The notes beneath the pieces were generated by a model. That model made no database searches. It saw nothing but the letters and a program-made list of their open reading frames with translations, and was not told the origin of the DNA. Below, one piece after another: positions 26,584 to 35,139 of a stretch of DNA of 46,149 nt. Source of the stretch: Treponema sp. GTDB lineage: Bacteria > Spirochaetota > Spirochaetia > Treponematales > Treponemataceae. A program made the position numbers and the translations under genes. The stretch's first letter is position 1, and every line of letters begins with the position of its first letter. The stretch covers positions 1 to 46,149 of the forward strand of contig JAHAZJ010000082.1 of the NCBI GenBank assembly GCA_018385315.1. Direction: 5' to 3'.

Positions 26584-29118
26584 CTAATTAAGTAAAACAT
26601 AAGTTTTACCTGCACCACCATCTTCTGCAGGTGCAAAATTAAATTCCTTTACAACAGGACAATTTGAAAGATAATCTTTTACTGCCTGCTGCAGAACTCC
26701 ATCTCCCTTTCCATGAATTACACTAAATTGAAGAAAATTATTTAAAACACAAAGATCTATTTGTCTTTCCAGTGCCTTTATTGCTTCATCGGCATGCATT
26801 CCAAGAAGGCGCAATTCAAAAACTGGTCTAAGAGTATCTTTTTCTATAATAAAATCAGTTCCTGCATCATATCCAGCCAATTCATAAGAAACAGAAGGAG
26901 ACAGGTTTTCTGATTTTCTGATAAGCTTTAAGTCTTTTTGCTTCATAGACATTTTTAAACTACCAAACTGAACTTGCCAGACACCTTTTCTTTCTTCTTT
27001 TACAAGCACACCCTGGTTCTGATTATTTCCGGCAATAACAAAAGCTCCTTCTTTAAAAACAAGAGGTTCAACATTATTATCACTCCCTCTTTCACCCACT
27101 TGTCCCTGAAAATTAGAGGTAGCAGTTTTTAAGGCCTCTGCATTGCTCATTTTCTTCTTTGTCTTTTTATTTGAAGAAGGAACTGTTTTTTGTTTTGCAA
27201 TTTCCTTTGCAAATTCCTCTTCTGCTTTTACAAGTTTAACTTCTTCTTCTTCAAATTTCTGCTCAAATCGTTTTGTATCAGCTTCCAATTCAGAAATAAA
27301 TTGTTTTACTGCCAAAGTCTTTTCTCTTGTAACTTCCCCTTCTTTTAATGTACGCACAAGATTTTCCAGTTGCCGGCGGCTATGAATTAAAAAGTCATTT
27401 AATTCCTGTTGTTTTCCTTCCTTTAAGTTATGCTCTTTTTTTCTCAATTCCAGTTCTTTTTCTTTAAGACGGAAAGATTTTTCCAATACCTGTTTTTTTT
27501 CACTTTCTGCGGCTTTCTGAACTTTATTCAACTCAATATGCTTACGATTCAATCCACGAATTAAAGCAGAAACATCTGCCTGTTCTGTGGCAATATAATT
27601 ACGGGCTGCTTTTACAATTGCAGTTGGCAATCCATTTTTTTGAGCAATATCAAGGGCATGACTTTCTCCTGGAACACCCATTAAAAGATGATATGATGGA
27701 GAAAGGGTATTTGTATCAAATTCAACACTGGCATTAATACATGCAGGATTTGTGTACCCATAATTTTTTAAAATTCCCTGATGTGTAGTTACAAGAACAA
27801 ATGCTTTTTCTTCTATTAATTTATCAAGAACAGCCATAGAAATTGCAGTCCCTTCCTGAGGATCAGTTCCGCTTCCTAATTCATCAAGTAAAACAAGGGT
27901 TGTGGAATTTGCTTTATTAACTGCCTGGGCAATATTTTTCATATGTCCGCTAAAGGTGGAAAGACTTTGATCCAAAGACTGGTCATCTCCAATATCTGCA
28001 TAGATATCTGTAAAAACAGGTAACCGGGAACCTTCTCCAGCTGGAATAGGAAATCCTGTTTGATTAAGCATGGCAAAAAGAGCAAAGGTCTTTAAAGAAA
28101 CAGTTTTACCACCTGTATTAGGACCGGTAATTATTAAAATATTTTTACCGGTCATAAAACGAATATCAATTGGAACGGCTTTATCCCCAAGTAGCGGATG
28201 ACGTGCTTGAGAAAGCAAGGGAGGTTCACCAGCACAGGGCAGAGCATACACACAATTGTGCTCATTTCCCCATCGGGCAGCAGCAAGAGTCTGATCTAAT
28301 AATTCCATTATTGGCAAAGCTGTTTTAAAATCTGGAATGCTTGGCTGAAGACTCAAAGTAAGTTCTGTTAAAATCCGTTTTATAACCTGCTGTAATTCAT
28401 GTTCTTTTTGAACCAGATCATTACTACAACGCACTGCCGCTTCTGGTTCAATATAAACAGTTTGGGCAGACTGACTTACTTCGTGAATAATGCCAGGAAT
28501 TCTATTCTGCTGATTTGATTTTACTGCCAGCACCTGTCTTCCGTTTCTTAAAACAGGAACATTAGATTCCAGCACAGTAGAAAGTTTCTGATCCGAAGTA
28601 AATCCCTGCATGATTGTTTTGATTTTTGCATTAAGACTGGCAATTGCTTTTCTTATGGCAGAAATTTCAGGTAAATCCCGAAGCTCTCCATCTGGAGTAA
28701 TAATTCTAAAAATCTTTTTTTCAGTTTCTTCCATATCAGGAAGTTTTTCTGTTTCTTCTGGGAGCAGTTTTAATTTTAAATCTACTTTGTGAAATTCAAT
28801 ACCTTCCTTTACTTTTTTAACACTTAAAACAAACTGTCCTAAAAAATGCACTTGTTCTAAAGTAAGAGCCGCCCCCTTTGTTTTAATAATTGCATACAGG
28901 GAATGAATTGGCTCCCATCCAGACAAAGGACTTGAATGAGTTGTATGCAGATATTCAACCCATTCCCGACTCATATTTTTTAAATGTTCAATTTCTTTGT
29001 GATTAGTTAAAGGTTCTTTCTTTAATAGAATTTCCTTTGCTTCTTCAGAAACACAATAACCTGCAACTTCATCACGAATTCTAAAATAATCAATTTCGTT
29101 TAAAGCTTTTGTATTCAT
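26584..29118 (-). CDS. mutS2: Endonuclease MutS2
   Basis: A MutS-like ATPase with a C-terminal Smr nuclease domain, linked to control of recombination and, in some bacteria, rescue of collided ribosomes. 844 residues. The Walker A motif is GPNTGGKT, Walker B LVLLDELGSGTDP, followed by a Glu/Lys-rich coiled coil and a Pro/Lys-rich linker. The Smr end has ELRLLGMHADEA and VIHGKGDGVL. The family LDLR motif is changed to FELR-L, which may alter nuclease activity. It lies 37 bases after rsgA; no ribosome site is visible before the ATG. Confidence 0.93.
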   Translation of the reverse strand: MNTKALNEIDYFRIRDEVAGYCVSEEAKEILLKKEPLTNHKEIEHLKNMSREWVEYLHTTHSSPLSGWEPIHSLYAIIKTKGAALTLEQVHFLGQFVLSVKKVKEGIEFHKVDLKLKLLPEETEKLPDMEETEKKIFRIITPDGELRDLPEISAIRKAIASLNAKIKTIMQGFTSDQKLSTVLESNVPVLRNGRQVLAVKSNQQNRIPGIIHEVSQSAQTVYIEPEAAVRCSNDLVQKEHELQQVIKRILTELTLSLQPSIPDFKTALPIMELLDQTLAAARWGNEHNCVYALPCAGEPPLLSQARHPLLGDKAVPIDIRFMTGKNILIITGPNTGGKTVSLKTFALFAMLNQTGFPIPAGEGSRLPVFTDIYADIGDDQSLDQSLSTFSGHMKNIAQAVNKANSTTLVLLDELGSGTDPQEGTAISMAVLDKLIEEKAFVLVTTHQGILKNYGYTNPACINASVEFDTNTLSPSYHLLMGVPGESHALDIAQKNGLPTAIVKAARNYIATEQADVSALIRGLNRKHIELNKVQKAAESEKKQVLEKSFRLKEKELELRKKEHNLKEGKQQELNDFLIHSRRQLENLVRTLKEGEVTREKTLAVKQFISELEADTKRFEQKFEEEEVKLVKAEEEFAKEIAKQKTVPSSNKKTKKKMSNAEALKTATSNFQGQVGERGSDNNVEPLVFKEGAFVIAGNNQNQGVLVKEERKGVWQVQFGSLKMSMKQKDLKLIRKSENLSPSVSYELAGYDAGTDFIIEKDTLRPVFELRLLGMHADEAIKALERQIDLCVLNNFLQFSVIHGKGDGVLQQAVKDYLSNCPVVKEFNFAPAEDGGAGKTYVLLN

Positions 29119-29155
29119 AATTTTAATATTGGGGTTTATACCCTACATTTGACTA

Positions 29156-30145
29156 TTAATCTTCCCAGGAACCTGTTCTAATTTCGTTGCTAATTCTTGA
29201 CCAGCTGTCGTATCTTTCTTCTGTAATTTTTCCTTCTTCAACGGCCTGGCGAACAGCACATTCAGGTTCTGTAAGATGTTTACAATTGAGACCAAATTTG
29301 CATTTTCCCACAAATGGCTCAAACTCTCTAAAGTAAAGGGCTAAATCATCTGCTTCAATATCATCAAGAACAAAACGTCTGATTCCTGGTGTATCAATAA
29401 TGTTTGCTTTTCTGCCTTGTACACCTTCTGTTAAAGTTTCATTCAAAGTAAGATGAATTAACGTTCCTTTTGTTGTAGTGTGACTTCCTCTTCCATATTT
29501 TTTAGAAAGACTTCCCGTTCGTAATACACAGGAATTATCCATTACATTAATTAAACTGGATTTTCCAACCCCTGACTGTCCCACAAAAGCCGAAAGATGA
29601 TTCTCCAGCAATTCTGCAAATTCGGTCATTCCTTCACCTGTTTTTGCAGAAAGCCTAAGCACTTTATATCCTAAATCTTCCCAAATAGTTAAACGCTTTT
29701 CTATTTCTTCGTATTCTTCCTGTCGGCCATCTTCCTGCATTTTTTCTGCAAGATCCCATTTGTTACAAATAACAATAGGAGTAATTCCCTGGTGCTCAGC
29801 TTGAGCAAGAGCCCTGTCTGTAAAGCGAGGACGGAAAGGAGGTTCATCTGGAGTTGTAACAAGAATTAAATAATCAAGGTTACTTGCTAAAAGCTGAGGA
29901 CATCTCCCCTTTACATTCCAGCGCAAAAAAGTATTTTTTCTTGGTTCCAATGAAAGAATCTGTCCTTTTGCATCATTAAGAGGATCAACTTCAATTTCTA
30001 CAATATCACCTGGAGCTAAAGGATTATAAAACTGTTTATCAGATTTTAAAACCTTCCCCTTAATTGTACAGTTTCGAGTAACTTCATCATCACATTCAAC
30101 AGTAAACAGATTATTAGTTCCTGCAATAATTAATCCTTTCATCAT
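29156..30145 (-). CDS. rsgA: Ribosome small-subunit GTPase RsgA
   Basis: A circularly permuted GTPase that checks late maturation of the 30S subunit. 329 residues: N-terminal OB fold, then G4 (ICNKWD), G1 (GQSGVGKSSLIN), G3 (DTPGIRRF) in permuted order and a C-terminal zinc motif with Cys and His (CKFGLNCKHLTEPEC). A GAGG ribosome site precedes the ATG-ATG start. It is cotranscribed with mutS2 and the transporter upstream. Confidence 0.95.
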   Translation of the reverse strand: MMKGLIIAGTNNLFTVECDDEVTRNCTIKGKVLKSDKQFYNPLAPGDIVEIEVDPLNDAKGQILSLEPRKNTFLRWNVKGRCPQLLASNLDYLILVTTPDEPPFRPRFTDRALAQAEHQGITPIVICNKWDLAEKMQEDGRQEEYEEIEKRLTIWEDLGYKVLRLSAKTGEGMTEFAELLENHLSAFVGQSGVGKSSLINVMDNSCVLRTGSLSKKYGRGSHTTTKGTLIHLTLNETLTEGVQGRKANIIDTPGIRRFVLDDIEADDLALYFREFEPFVGKCKFGLNCKHLTEPECAVRQAVEEGKITEERYDSWSRISNEIRTGSWED

Positions 30146-30191
30146 ACCTCGTTATCTAATCCTGATTCCTACTTCCCAATTCCTAATTTTT

Positions 30192-31541
30192 TTAAGCCCA
30201 TAACAGCCATAAAACTAATGCGGCAACGCCTGTTGTTAAAACAGTAAATGGCACTGCTACTTTTAGCCAGCCACTAAACTTCATAGGGTAGCCTTCTTTT
30301 TTTACGATTCCCATGCTTACAACATTGGCAGAAGCTCCAAATGGAGTAAGATTTCCACCAAGACAGCTTCCAATAAGTAAAGCAAACATAAGTAATTCTT
30401 TATTAATTCCCATTGTAACAGCCATACTGCCTGCAACTGGAAGCATGGCAATAATATATGGAACATTATCAACAAATCCACTAATAATTACAGAAACGGC
30501 AAGAATAACAATATAAGCCAGTAACTCAGACCCACCGCACATTTTTGCAAGAAGGAGGGCAAAATCTTCCAAAAGACCAATTTCCTGAATTGCACCAACT
30601 ACAACAAAAATGCCAAGAAGGAAGAAAATTGTTTCCCAGTCCAAACCTTTTACCAGTTCCCAAACATCTTTCATAGTTTTTTTCTGGCTGAAATGGAACC
30701 AGAGCAAACTGATGATTCCCAAAGCAAGCACAAGTAATCCGCTTAAATATGGAAGTTCAACAGGAATAAAAGAAACAGTGGCAAGCCCAAAAATCATTGC
30801 AAGAAGAATTACAAATGGAACCCAGGAAATTACATTTGTTTTTTCCACCTGAATCTTTTCTTTTCCAATTTTTGCAAAAAAACAGTAAAAATAAACACAT
30901 CCAACCAATAAGCCTGCCTGGATAATAAAGAAAATAGAAAGCTTTCCTGCGTGAACAAAGAAGTCATTAAAATTATAACCAGCATAAGCTGCAAAAATCA
31001 TGCTTGGAGGATCACCTACCAAAGTAGCAGTTCCTTCCAAATTAGACATTACCGCCAGACCAATCATAAAATAAGTTGGATTCATCTTAAGTTTTTTACA
31101 CAAAGCAAGGGCAATTGGAGCCATAACTAAAACAGTTGCAACATTTTCTACAAAAATAGAAATAATACCAGTCATAGCTAGAATCAATACAATAGCAAAT
31201 CCAGTATTTTTGCTTGAATTAATAATTGAATCCGCAATGCGAGCTGGCACATTTGAATACAAGAACAGTGCCGCAATAGTCATGCTTCCAAGATAAATCA
31301 AAATTACATTCCAGTTAATGATTTCGCCAATAGAATGAGTAAGAGCATAGGAACGCAAATACAATGCAGAACCATTTGCCATACCTTCAATAGGGAAAAT
31401 CTGACCTGGTAAAATAATACCAAGTAAAATTACAGCAGCAGCCGCAATTGAAGTAAACCATACTTTCTTTTCCTGAAAAGCAATTACAAGAACATACATT
31501 AAAACAGCAATACCAAGAATTATGTATTTTAAGTTTTCCAT
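30192..31541 (-). CDS. Second ArsB/NhaD-type membrane transporter
   Basis: A 449-residue inner-membrane protein with about 11-12 hydrophobic segments of the ion transporter superfamily. Signature loops are VGDPPSMIFA (175-184) and GGNLTPFGASANVVS in the second half. It is a paralogue of the protein at 4669-6021 but clearly diverged, so a different substrate is possible. An AAAGGAG ribosome site precedes the ATG. It sits between argS and rsgA in the same orientation. Confidence 0.83.
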   Translation of the reverse strand: MENLKYIILGIAVLMYVLVIAFQEKKVWFTSIAAAAVILLGIILPGQIFPIEGMANGSALYLRSYALTHSIGEIINWNVILIYLGSMTIAALFLYSNVPARIADSIINSSKNTGFAIVLILAMTGIISIFVENVATVLVMAPIALALCKKLKMNPTYFMIGLAVMSNLEGTATLVGDPPSMIFAAYAGYNFNDFFVHAGKLSIFFIIQAGLLVGCVYFYCFFAKIGKEKIQVEKTNVISWVPFVILLAMIFGLATVSFIPVELPYLSGLLVLALGIISLLWFHFSQKKTMKDVWELVKGLDWETIFFLLGIFVVVGAIQEIGLLEDFALLLAKMCGGSELLAYIVILAVSVIISGFVDNVPYIIAMLPVAGSMAVTMGINKELLMFALLIGSCLGGNLTPFGASANVVSMGIVKKEGYPMKFSGWLKVAVPFTVLTTGVAALVLWLLWA

Positions 31542-31601
31542 TGTAAAAATTTAAACTCCTTTTTCCATTTCATCACTGAAAGCTTCATACAATGCAAATA
31601 A

Positions 31602-33425
31602 CTACATTTTTTCCAGATAAGGTACTAAAACAAGGTTCATTGCATTTTTAATAACCTGTAATGTACACTCAGCAAGATACAAACGAGCTCCTGCCAGTTT
31701 ATCATTACCTGCATTTACAATAGAACAAGTCTGATAGAATTTACTGAAAGCTTTTGCAGTATCATAAACATAAGCAGCAACAACACTTGGATCAAGATTT
31801 TCAGCACCCTTTTCAACAACAACTGGATAATCACCAAGAAGCTTAATTAAAGCCCATTCCTCTTCGCTGGAAAGCATTGCAACGGCTTCTGCACTGCTGT
31901 CTGTTTTAATTCCAGAAGCTTTAGCTTTACCAAGGATAGAATTAATACGAGCACCCATATACTGTAAATAAGGACCAGTATTTCCATTAAAACTTAAACT
32001 TTCTGCAGGATTAAAGAGCATATCTTTAATTGGAGTAGCCTGAAGCATGTAATAATGAAGAGCACCAAGCGCAACTTTTTCTGCTACATCATCTACATCT
32101 CCTACTTCTTCATCACGACCCCTTTCTTTAATAGCAGCCAATGCATCTGCATGTAAAGAATCAATCAAATCATCAGCATCAACTACAGTTCCTTCCCGGC
32201 TCTTCATACGACCAGAAGGAAGATTTACAAGACCGTAACTAAGGTGATAAAGTTTTTCAGCCCAATCAAAGCCAAGCTTCTTAAGAATGTGGAACAAAAT
32301 CTTAAAATGATAGTTCTGTTCAGAAGCAACAACATAAACCAGCTGATTAAAAGACCAGTCTGAGTGACGGCTGATTGCAGTACCAATATCCTGAGTTATA
32401 TAAACAGAAGTTCCATCTTTACGCAAAAGAACTTTTTCATGATTATCTTCGTCTTTTCCTTTACCAACAACATCAGTAACATCAATACGAACAGAACCGT
32501 CTTCTGCCTTAAAGAAAACTCCTTTTTCAAGACCTTTTAATATTTCATCCTTACCTTTAAGATAAGTTTCACTTTCAAAATAATATTTATCAAAACTGAT
32601 TCCAGTGCGGGCATAAGTTTCTTTCACACCATCAAAAGTCCACTTGTTCATTTTTTCCCAAAGAGCACGAACTTCCCGGTCCCCTGCTTCCCATTTAATA
32701 AGCATATCTTCTGCCATCTGGTTTGCTTCAGGATGAGCAGTTTCTGGCTTGTCTTTTTCACCTTTAAGATATTTATCAAATTCTACATAACACTGACCAA
32801 CAAAATGATCTCCTTTCATTCCAAGACTTTCTGGAGTATCACCTTTTGCTTCATGGAACATTTTATAAGCCAGCATAGATTTACAGATGTGAACACCCCG
32901 GTTATTAATTAAGTCAACCTTGTAAACATCTGCACCGGCAGCTTTAAGAATGCGGCTAACAGATTCACCAAGAGCATCATTACGAACATGACCAAGATGA
33001 AGTGGTTTATTTGTATTTGGAGAAGAGAATTCTATCATTACTTTGCGGCCTTCCAATGGCTTTTTACCAGACTGATTGAAAGAACCATAATTTTCGCCCT
33101 GTTTTGCAATGGCTTCCAAAATAGGAGCAGCAGCACCAGCTTTATCAAGTTTAATGTTTACATAAGGACCAACTGCAAGAATTTTTCCAAGTGAACATTC
33201 ACCAGCAAGTTCTGCCACACCTGCAGCAATCTGAGGAGGAGCCATTCGGAAAGATTTTGCAAATGCGAACATTGGAGCCCCCAGGTCTCCCATTTCAGGA
33301 TTTGGAGCAGCCTGAACTACAATAGCTTCAGCCTTTACTTCTTCCCCTTCAATCCCCTTAGCTTTAATAAATTCATTTACTGCCTTTGCAATAATTTCTT
33401 TAAATTCTGATTTAGAATCTGCCAT
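31602..33425 (-). CDS. argS: Arginyl-tRNA synthetase
   Basis: A class I aminoacyl-tRNA synthetase, 607 residues. It shows an N-terminal Arg-specific additional domain, the HIGH signature as HLGH in SPNTNKPLHLGHVRN, a KMSKS-like GRMKSREG and a C-terminal DALR anticodon domain that ends in NAMNLVLVPYLEKM. An AGGAG ribosome site precedes the ATG. It heads the run argS-transporter-rsgA-mutS2. The foldback element at 33495-33705 lies directly upstream, so it may carry or disturb the argS promoter. Confidence 0.96.
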   Translation of the reverse strand: MADSKSEFKEIIAKAVNEFIKAKGIEGEEVKAEAIVVQAAPNPEMGDLGAPMFAFAKSFRMAPPQIAAGVAELAGECSLGKILAVGPYVNIKLDKAGAAAPILEAIAKQGENYGSFNQSGKKPLEGRKVMIEFSSPNTNKPLHLGHVRNDALGESVSRILKAAGADVYKVDLINNRGVHICKSMLAYKMFHEAKGDTPESLGMKGDHFVGQCYVEFDKYLKGEKDKPETAHPEANQMAEDMLIKWEAGDREVRALWEKMNKWTFDGVKETYARTGISFDKYYFESETYLKGKDEILKGLEKGVFFKAEDGSVRIDVTDVVGKGKDEDNHEKVLLRKDGTSVYITQDIGTAISRHSDWSFNQLVYVVASEQNYHFKILFHILKKLGFDWAEKLYHLSYGLVNLPSGRMKSREGTVVDADDLIDSLHADALAAIKERGRDEEVGDVDDVAEKVALGALHYYMLQATPIKDMLFNPAESLSFNGNTGPYLQYMGARINSILGKAKASGIKTDSSAEAVAMLSSEEEWALIKLLGDYPVVVEKGAENLDPSVVAAYVYDTAKAFSKFYQTCSIVNAGNDKLAGARLYLAECTLQVIKNAMNLVLVPYLEKM

Positions 33426-33494
33426 GAATGGACTCCTAGTATGTAAAATAAGCCTTTTTATTATATATTTTTCTAGAAATATTTACAATGTAGG

Positions 33495-33705
33495 TTTAAA
33501 TTAAAGAAAAATAACAATCTTCACACAGCGTCTTAGAGTAAAAGTACTACCGCTACAACGTGCCTACAAAGTTGCTCGCTGAAGCTGTTTGGAAGTTATC
33601 CATCTCGCTGCGCTCGTCAGCTTCAGAGGCACTTCGTAGTCCCGTTTTCGCTCTCGTACTTTTACTCTAAGACTTCCTTGGTATTTTGATTTTTCTTTAA
33701 TTTAA
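33495..33705. repeat. Foldback element, copy 1 (complete, 211 bp)
   Basis: The ends are a perfect 17-bp inverted repeat, TTAAATTAAAGAAAAAT (33496-33512 and 33689-33705). Inside is a perfect 18-bp inverted repeat GTCTTAGAGTAAAAGTAC (33530-33547 and 33656-33673), then a less perfect inner stem and an 8-bp core pair TGAAGCTG/CAGCTTCA. The whole element can fold into one long hairpin. No ORF is visible and there is no clear target duplication. The right end includes the stop codon of the GH73 gene. A second copy with different stems begins at 45977. Confidence 0.8.
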
Positions 33706-34311
33706 GCCCACACTTTCTTCTATTTTATTCAGGATATTTTCTAACTTTACTGCATAATTTGGGTCTGTTGCCCAGGTACCAGAAAGTCCTTCTATGGTTT
33801 CTATGTACTTTGTTTTATGGACCCAGGAATAACGAGGGTCAATAAGTTGATTTCTTAACTGTTGATCTTCTGTTGTTCCGTATGCTTGTAGATGCTGTAT
33901 ATGGGCTCTTACACCAAGTTGCATTGTAGCAAAGCTTTCCCCTGGATGTTCTGCATCCATGGCTCCTAATCCACAATAATTATGCATTTCTGGTGTAACA
34001 AGATTTCCAAATTTTAAATAACCAGTTTCCAGACACATTTGTGCAAAGGCTACTGAATAATTTACACCTTCTGCCATTCCCTCATAAACATAATAAGTTG
34101 CAATTTCGTAAACTTCTTTTTTATTTGCAGCAGGATTTTGTGAAAGAAAAAAATCTGCTAAATCTGTTGCCGTAAGAAAACCTGGTCCCATTATATTTCT
34201 TGATAGTGATATTTTATATGTGTCTTTTGAAAATAAAGAACTTATAGAAACGCAGGATGTGGCACATAGAATAGAAAATAAAATAGATAAATGAATAATT
34301 AACTTTTTCAA
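33697..34311 (-). CDS. GH73-type glucosaminidase, probable lipoprotein
   Basis: A 204-residue protein with an N-terminal hydrophobic segment followed by a spirochaete-style lipobox (ATSC at about residues 17-20), then a glucosaminidase domain (GH73, FlgJ/AcmA family) that cuts peptidoglycan between GlcNAc and MurNAc. The likely catalytic Glu is in QMCLETGYLKFG, and HNYCGLG is the usual following motif. It should be anchored in a membrane and act on the wall in the periplasm. It starts with TTG, supported by a well-spaced GAGG ribosome site. The stop codon lies inside the terminal repeat of the foldback element. Confidence 0.83.
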   Translation of the reverse strand: MKKLIIHLSILFSILCATSCVSISSLFSKDTYKISLSRNIMGPGFLTATDLADFFLSQNPAANKKEVYEIATYYVYEGMAEGVNYSVAFAQMCLETGYLKFGNLVTPEMHNYCGLGAMDAEHPGESFATMQLGVRAHIQHLQAYGTTEDQQLRNQLIDPRYSWVHKTKYIETIEGLSGTWATDPNYAVKLENILNKIEESVGLN

Positions 34312-34384
34312 AAAAATCCTCTTTTTTTTTTAACATTATCATTTTTTTTCAAAAAAAACTTCAGAATTTTATATTTTATTGAAA

Positions 34385-34390
34385 TATTAT
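34385..34390 (+). promoter_or_regulatory. Candidate -10 box of radC
   Basis: TATTAT 4 bases before the GTG start. The -35 candidate (TTCAGA) is 19 bases away, so the promoter is weak by sequence. No ribosome site is seen before radC. Confidence 0.4.
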
Positions 34391-34394
34391 ATAT

Positions 34395-35057
34395 GTGTGT
34401 AAAGAAAATAACAAACCAAAAATTAGGGAACTGGTTTTAGAGCGAGGACTAGATTTTCCTATTGATGAAGAATTAATTATGTTGATTTTGGGCACTGGTT
34501 CAAAAAATATGCCCATAGACATAATGGCAAAGAAAATTGTGGAAGCATTGGATTCCTCGAATAGGGATGATATTGTGGAAACTCTCTTAAAAGTTAATGG
34601 AATTGGTACGGGCAAAGCATTGGCAGTAGCAGCGGCATTAGAACTGGGGAAGCGACGTTATTGTCATCTTGGGGCTCATATATCTCATCCAGATGATATT
34701 ATTCCTTATCTAAAGAATTATGCTATTTGCCAGAAAGAACATTTTGTTGCTGTTACCTTAAATGGTGGCCATGATATTATTCAAATACATGTGGTATCTG
34801 TGGGAACTGTTAATAGAACTTTAATACATCCAAGGGAAGTGTTTGGAGAGGCGATTCGAGAAAATGCTGCGGCACTTATTTTGTGTCATAATCATCCGTC
34901 GGGAAGAATTCAACCTTCAGAAGAAGATGTAGAAACAACAAAGCTTTTATTGGAAGCATCTCAAATAATTGGGATTCCAATTCTCGATCATATAATAATT
35001 GACAAAAATGGGTATTTTAGTTTTTTAGAGCACAATCTTTTATTTGAGACTGAATAG
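34395..35057 (+). CDS. radC: RadC family protein (JAB/MPN-type)
   Basis: A 220-residue protein with the RadC layout: a short helix-hairpin-helix part (VNGIGTGKALAVAAALELGKR) and a JAB/MPN+ metalloprotease-like domain with the zinc motif HNHPSG near residue 167. Its role is unsettled; the old link to DNA repair is weak. The start is GTG because no in-frame ATG exists upstream of the conserved IREL...ERG region. It is followed 82 bases later by the HtrA gene. Confidence 0.9.
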   Translation: MCKENNKPKIRELVLERGLDFPIDEELIMLILGTGSKNMPIDIMAKKIVEALDSSNRDDIVETLLKVNGIGTGKALAVAAALELGKRRYCHLGAHISHPDDIIPYLKNYAICQKEHFVAVTLNGGHDIIQIHVVSVGTVNRTLIHPREVFGEAIRENAAALILCHNHPSGRIQPSEEDVETTKLLLEASQIIGIPILDHIIIDKNGYFSFLEHNLLFETE

Positions 35058-35139
35058 AAGTAATAAATTTTTGTAATTGATAATTCAATTTTTAATTTAT
35101 TATTGTCATATTCAGATTGATTTATTACATTATTATATT

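Noticed and set aside
33495-33705. Integron attC site as an explanation for the foldback element
   Set aside because: attC sites also have conserved ends and variable stems, but the required GTTRRRY/RYYYAAC boxes are not present at the ends and there is no cassette ORF structure or integrase here.
35077-35139. N-terminal extension of the HtrA protease from the TTG start
   Set aside because: The extra residues are unlike a signal sequence and precede a normal MRLYSRS-type anchor start; no ribosome site supports the TTG.
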